From positions 62,001 through 126,000 of the forward strand of contig JAZKFE010000003.1 in the NCBI GenBank assembly GCA_040386595.1: a DNA stretch of 64,000 nt, written 5' to 3'. A program made the position numbers and the translations under genes. Of this stretch, positions 51,744-62,044 are shown piece after piece. The notes beneath the pieces are model-generated. The model was not told where the DNA came from and ran no database searches. It was given only the letters and a program-made list of their open reading frames with translations. Position 1 is the first letter of the stretch; the number at the start of each line of letters is the position of its first letter. This stretch comes from JAKFVC01 sp040386595 (lineage in GTDB: Bacteria; Planctomycetota; Planctomycetia; Planctomycetales; Planctomycetaceae).

Positions 51744-54700
51744 TTATTTCACATCCTCAACAAGCTTCGTGGTGTTAACAATCTCCCCGCCGCCAGGTGT
51801 CAGGAGCGCGCGAACTGCGGCGTCGTCGTTTTGAGCGGAAATGAACTTGGCGGTGCCGTCTGCCATTCCGGCGTGCCAGCCTTCGGGGAACCACCCTCCA
51901 AATTTCGGAGGAGGCGAGCCGACCAAATAGGCAATGTCGTCAGGCTTAGTCCAAGGAATGTCTCGTTTCGCCTCGACGAGGCAAACGATGTTACTGGTAC
52001 CGTCGGTCAGATCCCCTAGCGTTGCCCCACGCGGATTCGAAAACATGGTTCCCAGGTTATACCGCTGCACAGTATCAGGAGCATCAGGTGCGCCGGCCCC
52101 TGCACTTAATCCTCCAGCACCAGCATCTCCCCCCGGAGCACTCGGCGGCAACCCCGGAGTCACCACTGCGAAATACGAGGCATTTGAGGACTGTGGGGAA
52201 TCGAACAACGACCGGAACACGTCGGGCATCTTGGCGAGGATGGTCTTGTTGTGTTCGCTGTCCCACGGTTCCTCAAAGTGGTATTCGTCATACAGTTTCT
52301 GTTCCCCGAGCTGCGGGAGAATTTCAACTCGCCAACTATGGGGGACCGTTCCCTTGCCATCTTTGCCATAGATCACCGCTGCGGGAAATCGTTTATACTG
52401 GTCATAATAGTTCCGTTGCGCCAGCATTAAGGTACGCAAATTCTCCATCGCTTTTTTATGGGCACGGGGTTTGTTGTCTCGGCCCGCGCGTGTCGAGCGG
52501 ATATATTTTTGACGAATAATATAAGCATTGGTCGTGTTGGGTTCATCTGTCCGAGGCATCACAATACGAACCGACCAAATATCGAAGGTGTATTCCTCGT
52601 TCGGTTGGAATTGCTGTACGACCTCAAGCTTTGCCCCGACGGGGAGTTTTTTTGTGTCACGAATGGCTTGAAATTCTAGGAACTCTCGGTCGGTCACAGG
52701 AGCTTCGTCACGCCGGAATTGCCATTCAAAAATTGCCGCGAAGACTTCGTTATCGGTGAGCGGCAATTGCTTCTGGCCAGCAATGGTATTGTACGAGTCA
52801 TTAAAATTTTTGATCGTCATCTGTAGCTGAGAAAGGCTCTCGTAAGGAGAAGCCAGTGCAATTCTAGACATATCTGAAGTAGCAGCTCTCGTCCAGGAGA
52901 CAAATTCTTGACGAACGAGCAGGCCTGGGCGCTGAGTGAATCGATCTACTGTTTCTGGATCTTGCGGATATTCTTTCAATTCGATTTGCCAAGCCAATCC
53001 CGGAGAACCAGGGGACGACCAGATCGCAGGGGAGCTCGGGAGCAATGCCGACTTCGAGCGGCCCTTGGCTGTGGACAGATTCGCTTGAATTGTCCAGCCT
53101 GCGGGCATGATCTGTTCTTCCGCAATCTGCCGCAGCGCCTGCAATTCGCCGGCGTCAAATTCCGGTGTTTTTTCTCGCAACAAGATCCAACGAATTGCGG
53201 CAACGACTTCCTCTTCAGTCAGAGGCTGTTGTTCGGGATGAGTTTGATGTTTGCCCCTCTTCGCGTTGAATTCATTGACGGCATCGGTAAGCGGAATTGG
53301 TGTCGCACCACTATCCGTCACCACGGGCATGTAAGGTGCCGCAAAGATCTCGAGGTTGGCTCCTGCTTCATCCCGGATGCTGGTCTGAAGATTCTGGACA
53401 ATGGCTAGCACCGTACCACGTTTGCGGGCTTCAGTCACGACGTCAACGCCGGGACTCAAGCGTGTATTGACCAACGTTTCGACATTCGGCACTGCCGTCG
53501 GTACATTGTTAGTACTTGGCAGGTAAAGCACTTTGACAACAACATTTCCGACCTCCGACTGGGCGAGGTCTTCTTCCGTAAATTGCACCGGCAGAGCGTT
53601 ATTCCGCAAAAATTCACGCGATGCGGCCACCGGGTAGGGGATCTCTAACGAGAGCCACAAGCTAACCCCGGGACGAGACGGAATACCCGAAATCTGGAGC
53701 CGTGTGATTGTCCCCGACTCCTGCATGAATCGTCCAGGCAGAGTAAAATTCGGAATGGCGATACCTAGCGGAGTATTGCGTTTCCATTGTGGAGTCAGTG
53801 TGGCTCCAGCCGGAGAGGTCATCCGCACTTGAACGAATTTGTCCGCCTGGTGGATTCGAATCCAGGTATCAGTTCGAGCGACTTGACTATCGAAATTAGT
53901 CGGACGGACAGCCTCATTGCCTCCCCAGCCCACAACTAAAGTGTCGCCGTCAATTCGATAAATCCCTTTTGATGTGGCTTCGGCCGCACCATTTGATTCC
54001 ACGCCTGTCATATCGATGGTTTTAGGATTCACATAGGGATTAAGAACGATTGAATACGACCGCTTTTGATCACCGTCCAACATGCGCCACTTTTGGCTTT
54101 GAACCTGAGCCTTCAGCTTCTGTTCCTGAATATTCACCCCTTCGCCGGTGATTGACTTCAGATACCATTCCCCATCCAGCTCAGATAGGAAACGGTTGGC
54201 GTCGATCGTTTTGATCCGCACAACAGCTAGCACGGTCCCCAGCTTCGTCGCCGAGTCAATGACGGTATCGTCGACTTCCGAATCGTCGTTAATCAATACC
54301 TCAGGTTTCGATTTCCCTTGTGGGAGATAGATCACTTCAATGATTTCGCCGCCGTCGCTCGCCCGTTTTAGTTCAGCATTTCTCACGATGGGCTGCAGAC
54401 CATGAACGCTGAGGCAGTCGTAGGCTGCCTCTGATGGCTTTGGAATTTCGACCGTCAGACTCAAGTCAGTTTTTGGATTGCCGCTCCCCTTTTTCTGGAG
54501 TAATAGCTCGGATTTGCCGACAGCTAACCCGAAACCTCCGGGAATCACCTCATTGGACCAAATCACTTTACCGATAGGCGAAGCCTCACTCACGGGAGCA
54601 ATGGTTCCGTCGCTTAGCCGCTCGTTGAGATAGAGCATCACCAACGGTTGTTCGTCACGAACGCGTTTGAATGTTTGGCGGCCACCATCGCTTCCGTCAT

Positions 54701-55181
54701 GATTCTTAGACCACTGGATAACAAGCGTATCGCCGTCGATCCGATAATCTGCTCGCCGCCGGAAGGACAAATTCGACTTGTCCTTCTCATCAGGATGAAT
54801 AACCAGCGTTTTCAAACCTTTTCGCAAATAGGTCTCTAGCCGACACACTGTAGGTCCAAGTGGCCCCGGTGAGCTGTATTGATGCCCACGGAATCGCGTT
54901 CGCAAACCAGCGGTGGCTTCAAATAGTTTCCCGACACCAAAGACAGTGGATTCCAAAATCCATTCGCCTTCGAGGTCCGTCGGCGTGTCAGGGGTGTCGG
55001 CAAGATCCACCTGCTTCGTGATCATTCCCACCTTAGGACTGGTCACCGCCTCTGTGGTGCCCGAGGGTGAATCCCATTTGGTATTGGGATTCAGTAGCTC
55101 TTCCACTCGGCGGTCAATAATTTGATCTTTGAGTTCGTCACGCAGGCGAATGGTCTGTTGCACTTTGGCCATTCGTCGCTG
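51744..55181 (-). CDS. C-terminal part of a very long secreted DUF1559 protein
   Basis: About 1146 codons after the N gap at 55182. Begins in a coiled region (KVQQTIRLRDELKDQIIDRRVEELLNP), then two TIGR03067-like beta domains (LEGEWILESTVFG; LDGEWYLKSITGEG, each followed by YRIDGDTLV), then a long unrecognised part, then a DUF1559 domain: NLRTLMLAQRNYYDQYKRFPAAVI, HSWRVEILPQLGEQKLYDEYHFEEPWDSEHN, DGTSNIVCLVEA and GWHAGMADGTAKFIS. It has no start of its own and continues the frame fragments at 55192 and 56186. Confidence 0.8.
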   Translation of the reverse strand, partial: QRRMAKVQQTIRLRDELKDQIIDRRVEELLNPNTKWDSPSGTTEAVTSPKVGMITKQVDLADTPDTPTDLEGEWILESTVFGVGKLFEATAGLRTRFRGHQYSSPGPLGPTVCRLETYLRKGLKTLVIHPDEKDKSNLSFRRRADYRIDGDTLVIQWSKNHDGSDGGRQTFKRVRDEQPLVMLYLNERLSDGTIAPVSEASPIGKVIWSNEVIPGGFGLAVGKSELLLQKKGSGNPKTDLSLTVEIPKPSEAAYDCLSVHGLQPIVRNAELKRASDGGEIIEVIYLPQGKSKPEVLINDDSEVDDTVIDSATKLGTVLAVVRIKTIDANRFLSELDGEWYLKSITGEGVNIQEQKLKAQVQSQKWRMLDGDQKRSYSIVLNPYVNPKTIDMTGVESNGAAEATSKGIYRIDGDTLVVGWGGNEAVRPTNFDSQVARTDTWIRIHQADKFVQVRMTSPAGATLTPQWKRNTPLGIAIPNFTLPGRFMQESGTITRLQISGIPSRPGVSLWLSLEIPYPVAASREFLRNNALPVQFTEEDLAQSEVGNVVVKVLYLPSTNNVPTAVPNVETLVNTRLSPGVDVVTEARKRGTVLAIVQNLQTSIRDEAGANLEIFAAPYMPVVTDSGATPIPLTDAVNEFNAKRGKHQTHPEQQPLTEEEVVAAIRWILLREKTPEFDAGELQALRQIAEEQIMPAGWTIQANLSTAKGRSKSALLPSSPAIWSSPGSPGLAWQIELKEYPQDPETVDRFTQRPGLLVRQEFVSWTRAATSDMSRIALASPYESLSQLQMTIKNFNDSYNTIAGQKQLPLTDNEVFAAIFEWQFRRDEAPVTDREFLEFQAIRDTKKLPVGAKLEVVQQFQPNEEYTFDIWSVRIVMPRTDEPNTTNAYIIRQKYIRSTRAGRDNKPRAHKKAMENLRTLMLAQRNYYDQYKRFPAAVIYGKDGKGTVPHSWRVEILPQLGEQKLYDEYHFEEPWDSEHNKTILAKMPDVFRSLFDSPQSSNASYFAVVTPGLPPSAPGGDAGAGGLSAGAGAPDAPDTVQRYNLGTMFSNPRGATLGDLTDGTSNIVCLVEAKRDIPWTKPDDIAYLVGSPPPKFGGWFPEGWHAGMADGTAKFISAQNDDAAVRALLTPGGGEIVNTTKLVEDVK

Positions 55182-55191
55182 NNNNNNNNNN
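55182..55191. other. Assembly gap (10 N)
   Basis: Ten undetermined bases; the true gap length is unknown, so the change of reading frame across it is not informative. Confidence 0.99.
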
Positions 55192-56185
55192 ATCAACTAC
55201 AGCCCGGTTCGCGACGCCGCCGAGGGCGAGTTCTGCCTGGTGCAGCTGTTGCCGCAACTGGAAGGCCTGGGAGACGGCAGTTCGCAGCTTCGCTTTCAAT
55301 TCCACTGCGGGGGCCGTTGAATGGTGAATTCTCTCCGCCAGTTCGATTGCCCGACGTTCCTGGGCTTCAAATTCTGCTTTCAATTCCGGAACATTCTCGA
55401 TCGCTTTGTTTTCCGTTTCAGCCACCGGGTCAGCAGGAATATAAAGAAACCCCGGGCCGGTCGGAGAGGAGTTTGCGTCCAAGTGATTCAGCAACGTCTT
55501 GGCCTGGCCGTGCAGCTCGTTCGTGCCATTGATGATGACGCTGTTAGTCCGTTTGTCCGCAACGATTGCGGCACCGGGCGTCGTCCCAATCAATTGCTGT
55601 GCTAATTCCGCAGCAACAGTGGCATCGGCATGTTTGAGTTCGTAGATCTTGACCGTGGTGTGAATATTGTTGGCAAGCCCCATGGGATTTCCTGGCATGC
55701 CTGGGAGTCGTCCCCCTCCCATTTCAATCTCACCCGCGGTGGGCATCCCCGCTGCCATACCCCCCATGCCCGCTCCCATTCCAGGGCCTGCGGGCCCTCC
55801 CATTCCCATCACCATTCCTGGGTTGGCACCTCGCGGTTTGGCCGGAAATGTCTGAGCCTTCACAACGTCATCGTCGGGCTTAGGGGGAACGGACCATTCG
55901 CCGGTTTGATCCGAAAAAATCTGTAGTTGATCACCATTCTCAACGACAATGATTTCGTCTTCAAGGACTGGAGTCGTAGTAAACCCGGTCGGCGAAGCCA
56001 GGGTCCCCCACTTTCCCGTAGTGGCACTGTAACCCCACACATACTTCCCTTTGCCCAGCGGTTCGCTATAGAGACAGCCAACATCCTGGCTCCCGAGGAG
56101 AACAAGTCGTCCGGCGGGAGCTTTGAACTCAATCGTCGTCCATTTGGCCAGCTTGCGACTGTACCCCCAAGCTCGATCTCCCTTT
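55192..56185 (-). CDS. Middle part of the same long protein (secretin-like N-domain)
   Basis: About 330 residues. Starts around SPKGDRAWGYSRKLAKW, where the reading frame must change from the N-terminal fragment. Contains two WGYS..(T/L)GKW repeats, a Gly/Met/Pro-rich linker, and NIHTTVKIYELKHADATVAAELAQQLIGTTPGAAIVADKRTNSVIINGTNELHGQAKTLLNHLD, which matches the N-domains of secretins (ring-forming pore subunits). It ends in a coiled coil that continues beyond the N gap. Confidence 0.7.
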
Positions 56186-57769
56186 GGGGAAATTGCGATG
56201 ATCAGAAGCACTGTATTTCGACGAAGGTATCGCTTTCGGCGGCAGAGGCATATTTCCGACAAAGCCTCCTCCACCACCTCCACCACCTCCACCTTCAAAG
56301 CCACCGCCGCCGCCTTCAAAGCCACCGCCGCCGCCTTCATTGTCACCAAAACCTTCACTGTCACTTAAAACGACTGTTTCAGACTTCGCAGCATCGGGAA
56401 CCAGCTTGGCACCTGAAATACCGGGGAGGCTCAAAGGGTCATTGGATGAGAGCTCAACGACAACTCCAGCAGAAGCGTTGAGAGGCACGATTGAACTCTC
56501 AGCAGTAGCAAGTCCGTCGACAATCGCAGCCATCACCCCTTGCAGACTTTCCGCGGGTGGAATCACAATAAAACGATCCCGGCCGCCACAAACGCGTAAG
56601 GCCTCATTTTCACTCGCCAGTCTTTGAATCACCTTTCCTAGCAGAACGTGCGGCGACTGGTCTGATAGCGGCAAAGAGATACTGTACTGCTTCACGGGGA
56701 TCCGAATTTGCTTCGCTGCGAATAGACACTTCATCAAGGAATCGTGCCCGTTAAACCCCCCGGCCTCCCCTCCATCTGGTAGTTGAAGTCCGGCATTAGG
56801 ATCAAGCGGTTCCTGGCTATCGGCTATCGCAGAATCTAACAACGAAACATCGATCAGCGATCGCACAATCGCCACGGCACCAGCCGGTGGTGTGGAGATG
56901 ACGAAGGCATCCCTCGACGTAGCCAGCCGGATTTCCGGATGCCCTTGCGACAGCGNNNNNNNNNNAATGGCCGTGGCGATTGTCTCTAACGGTACCTCTT
57001 GCACAATCGGCAGCGTAATTTCATGACCGCCAAACCGGATGGACATATTAAATGACTGTGCTAACGCGTCCCTCACAGTAGCTGCGATCTGGTCGGCCGA
57101 CGGCTTACTTCGCTCCTCTTCGAAAGGCGGATCAAGCTCAGGAACAACAGGCGGAAAATTGCCCTCAGCAATCGCCGCTTTGTTGACGACTTTTTCTAGC
57201 ACAACTTCCACGCTGTTATCCTTGGCTTGGAAAAACGAGGGAAGTAAATCCGGATTGGGGTTGTGCTGCAGCGAGATGGAACTGAGACGAATACGATCCC
57301 CGAGTGATGAATCCGTACTAGCGCTCTCCCATTGATATGTGGCAGTCCCCTGGAAGGGCTCTCTTGGTTTCGGGCCTGGTTGACCAGTAAAAGTCATCTG
57401 AGGTGGAGTCTTCGATAGATCCAGCTCCATGCTCAACTTGAGTTCGCGAACCACACGATTCCGAATGTTTAAGTTGCCTCGACTCTGTAGCTTGAGTAAT
57501 CCCTGGTCTTTAATCGGCTGACCGCGCACGATGCATTGCGCGACGCGCCATTCTCCCTCCAGTCGCTGGTACTCGGCTTCAGCAACTAATTCTGCCGCTT
57601 TTTCTGCCGCCAACTTCGCCGCCGCGACTGCTTGAGTCGCCGCGACACTCGCAGGAGTTTGTTTTAGCTGAAGGCGGTCAGCTGCCACCACCTTCCCGAA
57701 CCGAGCGGTCAGCAGGAGAGCGGTAAACCCCATCGCTAATAACAACACGACCAGTAAAAATCGCTTCAT
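56186..57769 (-). CDS. N-terminal part of the same long protein
   Basis: About 528 codons; contains an N gap (56956-56965) without change of frame. Leader/anchor KRFLLVVLLLAMGFTALLLTARFG, alanine-rich helix, a TIGR03067-like domain (YQRLEGEWRVAQCIVRGQPI ... ISLQHNPNPDLLPSFF), two STN-like modules (FNMSIRFGGHEITLPIVQEVPLETIATAI; IRIPVKQYSISLPLSDQSPHVLLGKVIQRLASENEALRV), then a Gly-rich tract. The frame stops at 56129, but the conserved reading continues in another frame from about 56186 onward. ATG 57769 overlaps the kinase stop (ATGA). Confidence 0.75.
56956..56965. other. Assembly gap (10 N)
   Basis: Undetermined bases inside the STN-like region of the long protein; the frame is kept across it. 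Confidence 0.99.
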
Positions 57770-59298
57770 GGCTTGGATTCCATGTCTGTTGATGGAGTTG
57801 ACGGGAGATTTGATTCAGGCGACACCGGGGCTGAAGACCGATCCCACAAACGACCGACACGCGACTCAAAGGGTGCGGCATCGCGGTCTAGTTCACGAAG
57901 TTCTTGTGCGGTGGCATTCCACTCGGGGATTGCAGCGGCCGAGGGTGATGATCGCACTGTTGATTCATTAGGACGGGCCACTTCGGACTGTAACGGGACA
58001 GCAGGGTTCAGGAACCGAAACACAAACAACAACAGTGCGACTGACACTGCTCCCAACCCCATGGCCCCCAGCGTCCAACGTTTCCGCCGCAACCACTTCA
58101 GCCAGGCTTTCCGCCGCATCGGAAGACAGTAATCGGGCAGTGTGGCGGCAGCGGGTTGTTGCACATGTGCCAGGCATTGCTCAAACAAGGCCGCAACATC
58201 CAGCGCAGAACCGAAACGTTGCGACGGCTGCTTGGCCAGCAATTTTTCAATTAGCGAGATCAACCAGGAAGGAATACCAGGGTTGATCTCACGAATCGCC
58301 CGGGGGCGTGAATCGGTAATCCGTCGCAGGATTCCATAGGTGGATTCGGCTCGAAACGGAGACCGCCCCGTCGCCATCGTGTAGAGCACGCTCCCTAAAC
58401 TAAAGAGATCCGACCGAGCATCGACCGCATCACCCCGGGCTTGCTCGGGAGACATGTATTGTGGCGTGCCGGCAATCACCCCCGTGCGTGTGATGCTGGC
58501 GTCATCAATCGCCCGAGCCAGACCGAAATCGGTCAACATGGCTCGGTCAACTCCTTTTTCCAACAGGATATTGGCTGGCTTGACGTCGCGATGCACGATT
58601 CCCTGCGCGTGGGCGGCCGCCAACCCCTGAGCCGTCTGCAAGCCGATCCGCAAAATGTCCACTAACTCTAGTGCCCCTTGCCGTACGATGCGATCATGTA
58701 ACGATTCACAAGCGAGAAATGGCATCACCAGGAACGGCAGTTTGCCCGTCGAATGAACGGTCAGAATGGGAACGACATTGGGATGCATGATAGCCGCTGT
58801 GGCCTGCGCTTCGCGGGAAAACCGCTGGCGGGCCGAGCCGCTCACTGCCAGATGCGGAGCCAGCACCTTCACCGCGACGAGTCGCTTCAGTTCCGGCTGA
58901 TACCCCTTCAAAACGACGCCCATGCCCCCCCGGCCGATGACCTCCAGAATGTCGATATCGCCGATCCGACCAATGGCCCCTGGTGCCGATGAGGGTTCAA
59001 GAAAGTCGACCGCAAAATCGACAGCCGCGTCCTCGTCTGCAGCAACTTCTCGCTCCGCCGAACGATCCAGACGCTGCAAATCGTGCTCACCACCTTGCGA
59101 CGATTCCAGCTCATGCCGTAAGGCCTGGCGAACTTTATCCCAATCATTTTGCTGTCCCGCCAGTCGCTCGAGTTCACGCTGACAGGCGACACATTCCGCC
59201 AGATGGAGAGTCAGTGATTCTTCCTGCTGTTCGCTGAGACGGTCGCTCAGCGACAATCGCAATAGCTCAGAATCACAGCTAATTCGGTTCAACGACAT
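57766..59298 (-). CDS. Membrane Ser/Thr protein kinase with a zinc anti-sigma-like N-terminus
   Basis: 510 aa. N-terminal HLAECVACQRELERL (H32, C36, C39) is the HxxxCxxC motif of zinc anti-sigma factors. Kinase domain: GRGGMG at 122-127, K144 in VAVKVL, HRDVKPANILL at 236-246, DFG at 257-259, GTPQYMSPEQA. One membrane helix near 400-420 (LGAVSVALLLFVFRFL) and a Pro/Ser-rich outer tail. Located 87 nt after an ECF sigma gene: kinase and anti-sigma function appear fused. The downstream long protein is the likely output or structural partner. Confidence 0.92.
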   Translation of the reverse strand: MSLNRISCDSELLRLSLSDRLSEQQEESLTLHLAECVACQRELERLAGQQNDWDKVRQALRHELESSQGGEHDLQRLDRSAEREVAADEDAAVDFAVDFLEPSSAPGAIGRIGDIDILEVIGRGGMGVVLKGYQPELKRLVAVKVLAPHLAVSGSARQRFSREAQATAAIMHPNVVPILTVHSTGKLPFLVMPFLACESLHDRIVRQGALELVDILRIGLQTAQGLAAAHAQGIVHRDVKPANILLEKGVDRAMLTDFGLARAIDDASITRTGVIAGTPQYMSPEQARGDAVDARSDLFSLGSVLYTMATGRSPFRAESTYGILRRITDSRPRAIREINPGIPSWLISLIEKLLAKQPSQRFGSALDVAALFEQCLAHVQQPAAATLPDYCLPMRRKAWLKWLRRKRWTLGAMGLGAVSVALLLFVFRFLNPAVPLQSEVARPNESTVRSSPSAAAIPEWNATAQELRELDRDAAPFESRVGRLWDRSSAPVSPESNLPSTPSTDMESKP

Positions 59299-59385
59299 GC
59301 GGTTGACCTAAATTTTAAAACCAATTGTGATATTGTGAGACAGTCTGGAAGCATAGAGATATGCTCCCAGACAACCTGATAGGAT

Positions 59386-59967
59386 TTAAAGAACTTCGTC
59401 GATCTTCTCGCGAATCCGGGCAAAGATTCGACTGCGCGACATATAGATACTGCCCGCGGACACGCCAATCTCCGCGGCCGCGTCGGCGACCGACTTCCCT
59501 TCGACCTGCGTGGCCCAGAAGGCTTTCCAGGATGATTCACGGAATTCCCCACGTACTTGCTCGGCGGCCCAGACGATCAGTTCGTGTTCGTATTGTCCGT
59601 CCTGCCGTTCGTGATCTGCAAGATCGGGTTCCCGTTCCATCTGTTGCAAGAATTCGGTCCCTCCCTGGCCACTGATCTGCCGCCGTTCGCGAATCAAATA
59701 CTTCAAAGCCACATTCCGCGCCACGCGACTCAGCCAGCGGCGAAACGACGCCTCGCGTCCGTCGGGCTTCCAGCCTTCGACCGTTTTGGCGATTGCCATC
59801 AGCAGTTGCTGCGTGACGTCCGAGACATGCCGTTCGGGGGTGCCTCGGCGGCGTACCAGCTGGATCAGGAAGGGCTCATAGGCGCACAAGAACTCCGCCC
59901 AGGCCAGCTCGTTTCGCTGGTCGGTCAGCTTGATGATCAAACTTGGACGTGTTTCTGGTTGACGCAT
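59386..59967 (-). CDS. ECF-type sigma factor (planctomycete kinase-linked type)
   Basis: 193 aa. Region 2: ELAWAEFLCAYEPFLIQLVRRRGTPERHVSDVTQQLLMAIAKTV and FRRWLSRVARNVALKYLIRERR. Region 4: SWKAFWATQVEGKSVADAAAEIGVSAGSIYMSRSRIFARIREK. Members of this group are encoded next to membrane Ser/Thr kinases, as here. First gene of the leftward operon sigma-kinase-long DUF1559 protein. Confidence 0.92.
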   Translation of the reverse strand: MRQPETRPSLIIKLTDQRNELAWAEFLCAYEPFLIQLVRRRGTPERHVSDVTQQLLMAIAKTVEGWKPDGREASFRRWLSRVARNVALKYLIRERRQISGQGGTEFLQQMEREPDLADHERQDGQYEHELIVWAAEQVRGEFRESSWKAFWATQVEGKSVADAAAEIGVSAGSIYMSRSRIFARIREKIDEVL

Positions 59968-60267
59968 GAATCCTCACTATAAGACTTAGTCCCAGTATCC
60001 GTCGAATTCTAACGCGGAAAAAAGAAATTTTGGAAAATGATTCCGAGGCCGGGAAAAGTGACCTCATCAACCGCGTTTTGAAGAGCAAAAAAGCATTTTC
60101 GCTGCGATTCACAGACAATTCGCGATTCGTCTGAAGAGACTCGCCGCTCAAATGCCTCGGCCGGGGACTCTTCTGCTCGCCAATTGACGCTGGTTGGTAC
60201 GGGGACTAGGATCGAAAGCGCTGGCTTTTTTGAATTGTTGAGTTGCCCCTTGCTCCAGGAGTTTCCT
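59968..60267. other. Divergent intergenic region
   Basis: About 300 bases between the leftward sigma gene and the rightward lipoprotein gene; holds both promoters. GAGGCCGGG (60046) and CTCGGCCGGGG recur but not as a clean inverted repeat. AGGAG at 60257-60261 serves the lipoprotein TTG start. Confidence 0.4.
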
Positions 60268-60700
60268 TTGAGTTGGTTTCGTGTTTTGCGCCGGTCCTTG
60301 CTGGTAGTCGCCTTCGTCTTCGTCTGTGGTTGTGGCGGCAAAGATCCCTATGAGCGACATGCAATAAGCGGGATCGTCAGCCTGGATGGCGAACCACTGG
60401 CCACCGGCAACATCACATTCTTTCCGGAGGCCTCAGGCGCCGTAGCGACGGGAGGAACGATTCAGGACGGCGAGTTTACCATCCCCAAGGATCAAGGACT
60501 TCCTACCGGGAAGTACAAAGTTTCCATTACGGCAACCACCACCAAAGGCCCGGTTCCCACAGATCCCAATGAGCTGATGGCCAACCCCCCAAGAGGTCAT
60601 CTCGCTGATCCCCAAGATTTACAACTCCGAGACTACGTTGGCCGCCGAAGTGAGCGAGTCGCCAGAGAACTCATTTACGTTTGATTTGCTATCGAAATGA
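60268..60700 (+). CDS. Carboxypeptidase-regulatory-like lipoprotein (frameshifted)
   Basis: Start TTG 60268, chosen for AGGAG 6-7 nt upstream and because it opens the leader FRVLRRSLLVVAFVFVCGCGG (lipobox-like VCGC). The domain is the planctomycete SGIVSLDGEPLATGNITFFP ... GEFTIP..QGLPTGKYKVSI type, a transthyretin-like beta sandwich. At the C6 tract 60585-60590 the frame slips: the apparent reading ends at 60684 with an unrelated tail, whereas the conserved ending (EVISLIPKIYNSETTLAAEV then NSFTFDLLSK) is one frame over and stops at 60700. A single extra base explains this. Confidence 0.8.
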
Positions 60701-61055
60701 TCGCTCGCACCGCCCCGGTTGAGCCCCGAGATGAGGGCTCCCGGTGGCTGGCAGCGTACCAGGAACATGCGTGAACACCAGCTATTTCTAATATTTCTTC
60801 ACATTCCCTTCACGAATTCTTCACACTCTGCCTCTAAGCTCTCTGACGCGACCCCACCTGAGCGACATGAATTGCTCCGTAGTCAATTTGACACGAATGG
60901 TGCTCGACGATCATGAGGGCGACTGCGTGGAACGCAGCCTCATCGAGAGGTTCGCTGGCCTCAACAATTGAGGTGCGCGTTTTACGGCCGAGAGAGCGGA
61001 CTTAACGTCCATGGATCGCTCATCTGCCGGCAGTATTCTCTAGCAGATAGTCATT
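60701..61055. other. Intergenic region with two hairpins
   Basis: About 355 bases. Hairpin 1 at 60715-60744: CCGG-TT-GAGCCC / GGGCTC-CCGG, 15 nt after the lipoprotein stop. Hairpin 2 at 60913-60943: ATGAGG-(GCGA)-CTGCG-TGGAA-CGCAG-CCTCAT. Neither has a T run. They may be terminator/attenuator structures or dispersed repeats. No coding frame recognised. Confidence 0.5.
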
Positions 61056-62026
61056 ATGCCCAGTTGTGTTTCATCACTGCCTGTTTCCAGTTCCAAGCGT
61101 CCGTATCGTGGATTCACCCTGATTGAGTTGCTCGTCGTCATTGCGATCATCGCCATCTTGATTGCGTTGTTGCTGCCAGCCGTCCAGCAAGCTCGAGAGG
61201 CAGCGCGGCGAACCCAATGCAAAAACAACCTCAGGCAACTTGGCCTGGCCATGCAGAACTATCATGACGTCGCGAATCGATTGCCGATTGGCGTCATGCG
61301 GGCCAATTACATTAACGGCTCCACGCAAGTCGCCATAACAGTCAGTGGATATACTTGGTTCCGCCGGATTCTGCCCTATATCGAACAAGGGACGATCTAC
61401 AACGCCTGGAACCAGAATGCCAACTACTACAGCGTCGATCCTAATCGCTCGCTGAGCCAGAAATTGATCCCGATGATGCGTTGCCCTAGCGATACCCCGG
61501 CCGCATTCTTTAACGAGATTCCTCAATACAACTACCTGGTTAACGTCGGCAATACTAACATTGGCAAGGGTTCGGTGAACGGTGTGGCTTACTCGGCGGG
61601 GCCGTTCGATTTCTCGTCTACCATTGAAGGCAAAGCCATTTCCCTCGCGCAGATTACCGACGGAACGTCGAACACGATCATGATGGGGGAATCCCGAGTT
61701 GGAACAGTCTCCACCGATTACCGTGGTTTGCTGCAATATGGCATGTCCGCCAGCTTGACCGGCAATTTGCCCCCCAATACTCCGATTGCGGANNNNNNNN
61801 NNACTTGGTCCCAAACTGCGGGAGCACTCCTGATATGCCCTGCGCCGTGGGATCCACAACGACTTGGAACCACCAGATTTCGATGCGCAGCCGCCATACC
61901 GGTGGCGCCCATACGCTGCTCTGTGATGGCTCGGTGAAGTTCCTCAGCAATAACGTCAATCTTGATGCAATCCGCGCTCTGAGCACCATGGCTGGCGGCG
62001 AAGTCCCCGCGTCACTGTTTGATTAA
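61056..62026 (+). CDS. DUF1559 pseudopilin-like protein (contains an assembly gap)
   Basis: Prepilin-type N-terminus: YRGFTLIELLVVIAIIAILIALLLPAVQQAREAARRTQC, with the cleavage site G/FTLIE. The body shows NNLRQLGLAMQNYHDVANRLP, QITDGTSNTIMMGES and, after the 10-N gap at 61793-61802 in another frame, SRHTGGAHTLLCDGSVKFLSNNVNLDAIRALSTMAGGE, the H-X9-DG C-terminal signature of planctomycete DUF1559 proteins. One gene is assumed across the gap. Exported through a type II/IV-pilus-like route; function unknown. Confidence 0.9.
61793..61802. other. Assembly gap (10 N)
   Basis: Undetermined bases within the DUF1559 gene; the frame changes across it, so the true gap is not 10 nt modulo 3 or contains an indel. 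Confidence 0.99.
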
Positions 62027-62044
62027 GCCCAGTCAGCCGCCGAG

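Noticed and set aside
51488..51778. Short plus-strand frame across the fold-back repeat
   Set aside because: Its sequence is that of the inverted repeat and has no ribosome site.
52908..53408. 166-residue rightward frame inside the long DUF1559 protein gene
   Set aside because: Antisense of coding sequence with clear domain matches on the other strand.
61074..61859. 261-residue leftward frame over the DUF1559 pseudopilin
   Set aside because: The opposite strand has a perfect prepilin leader; this frame also crosses the N gap.
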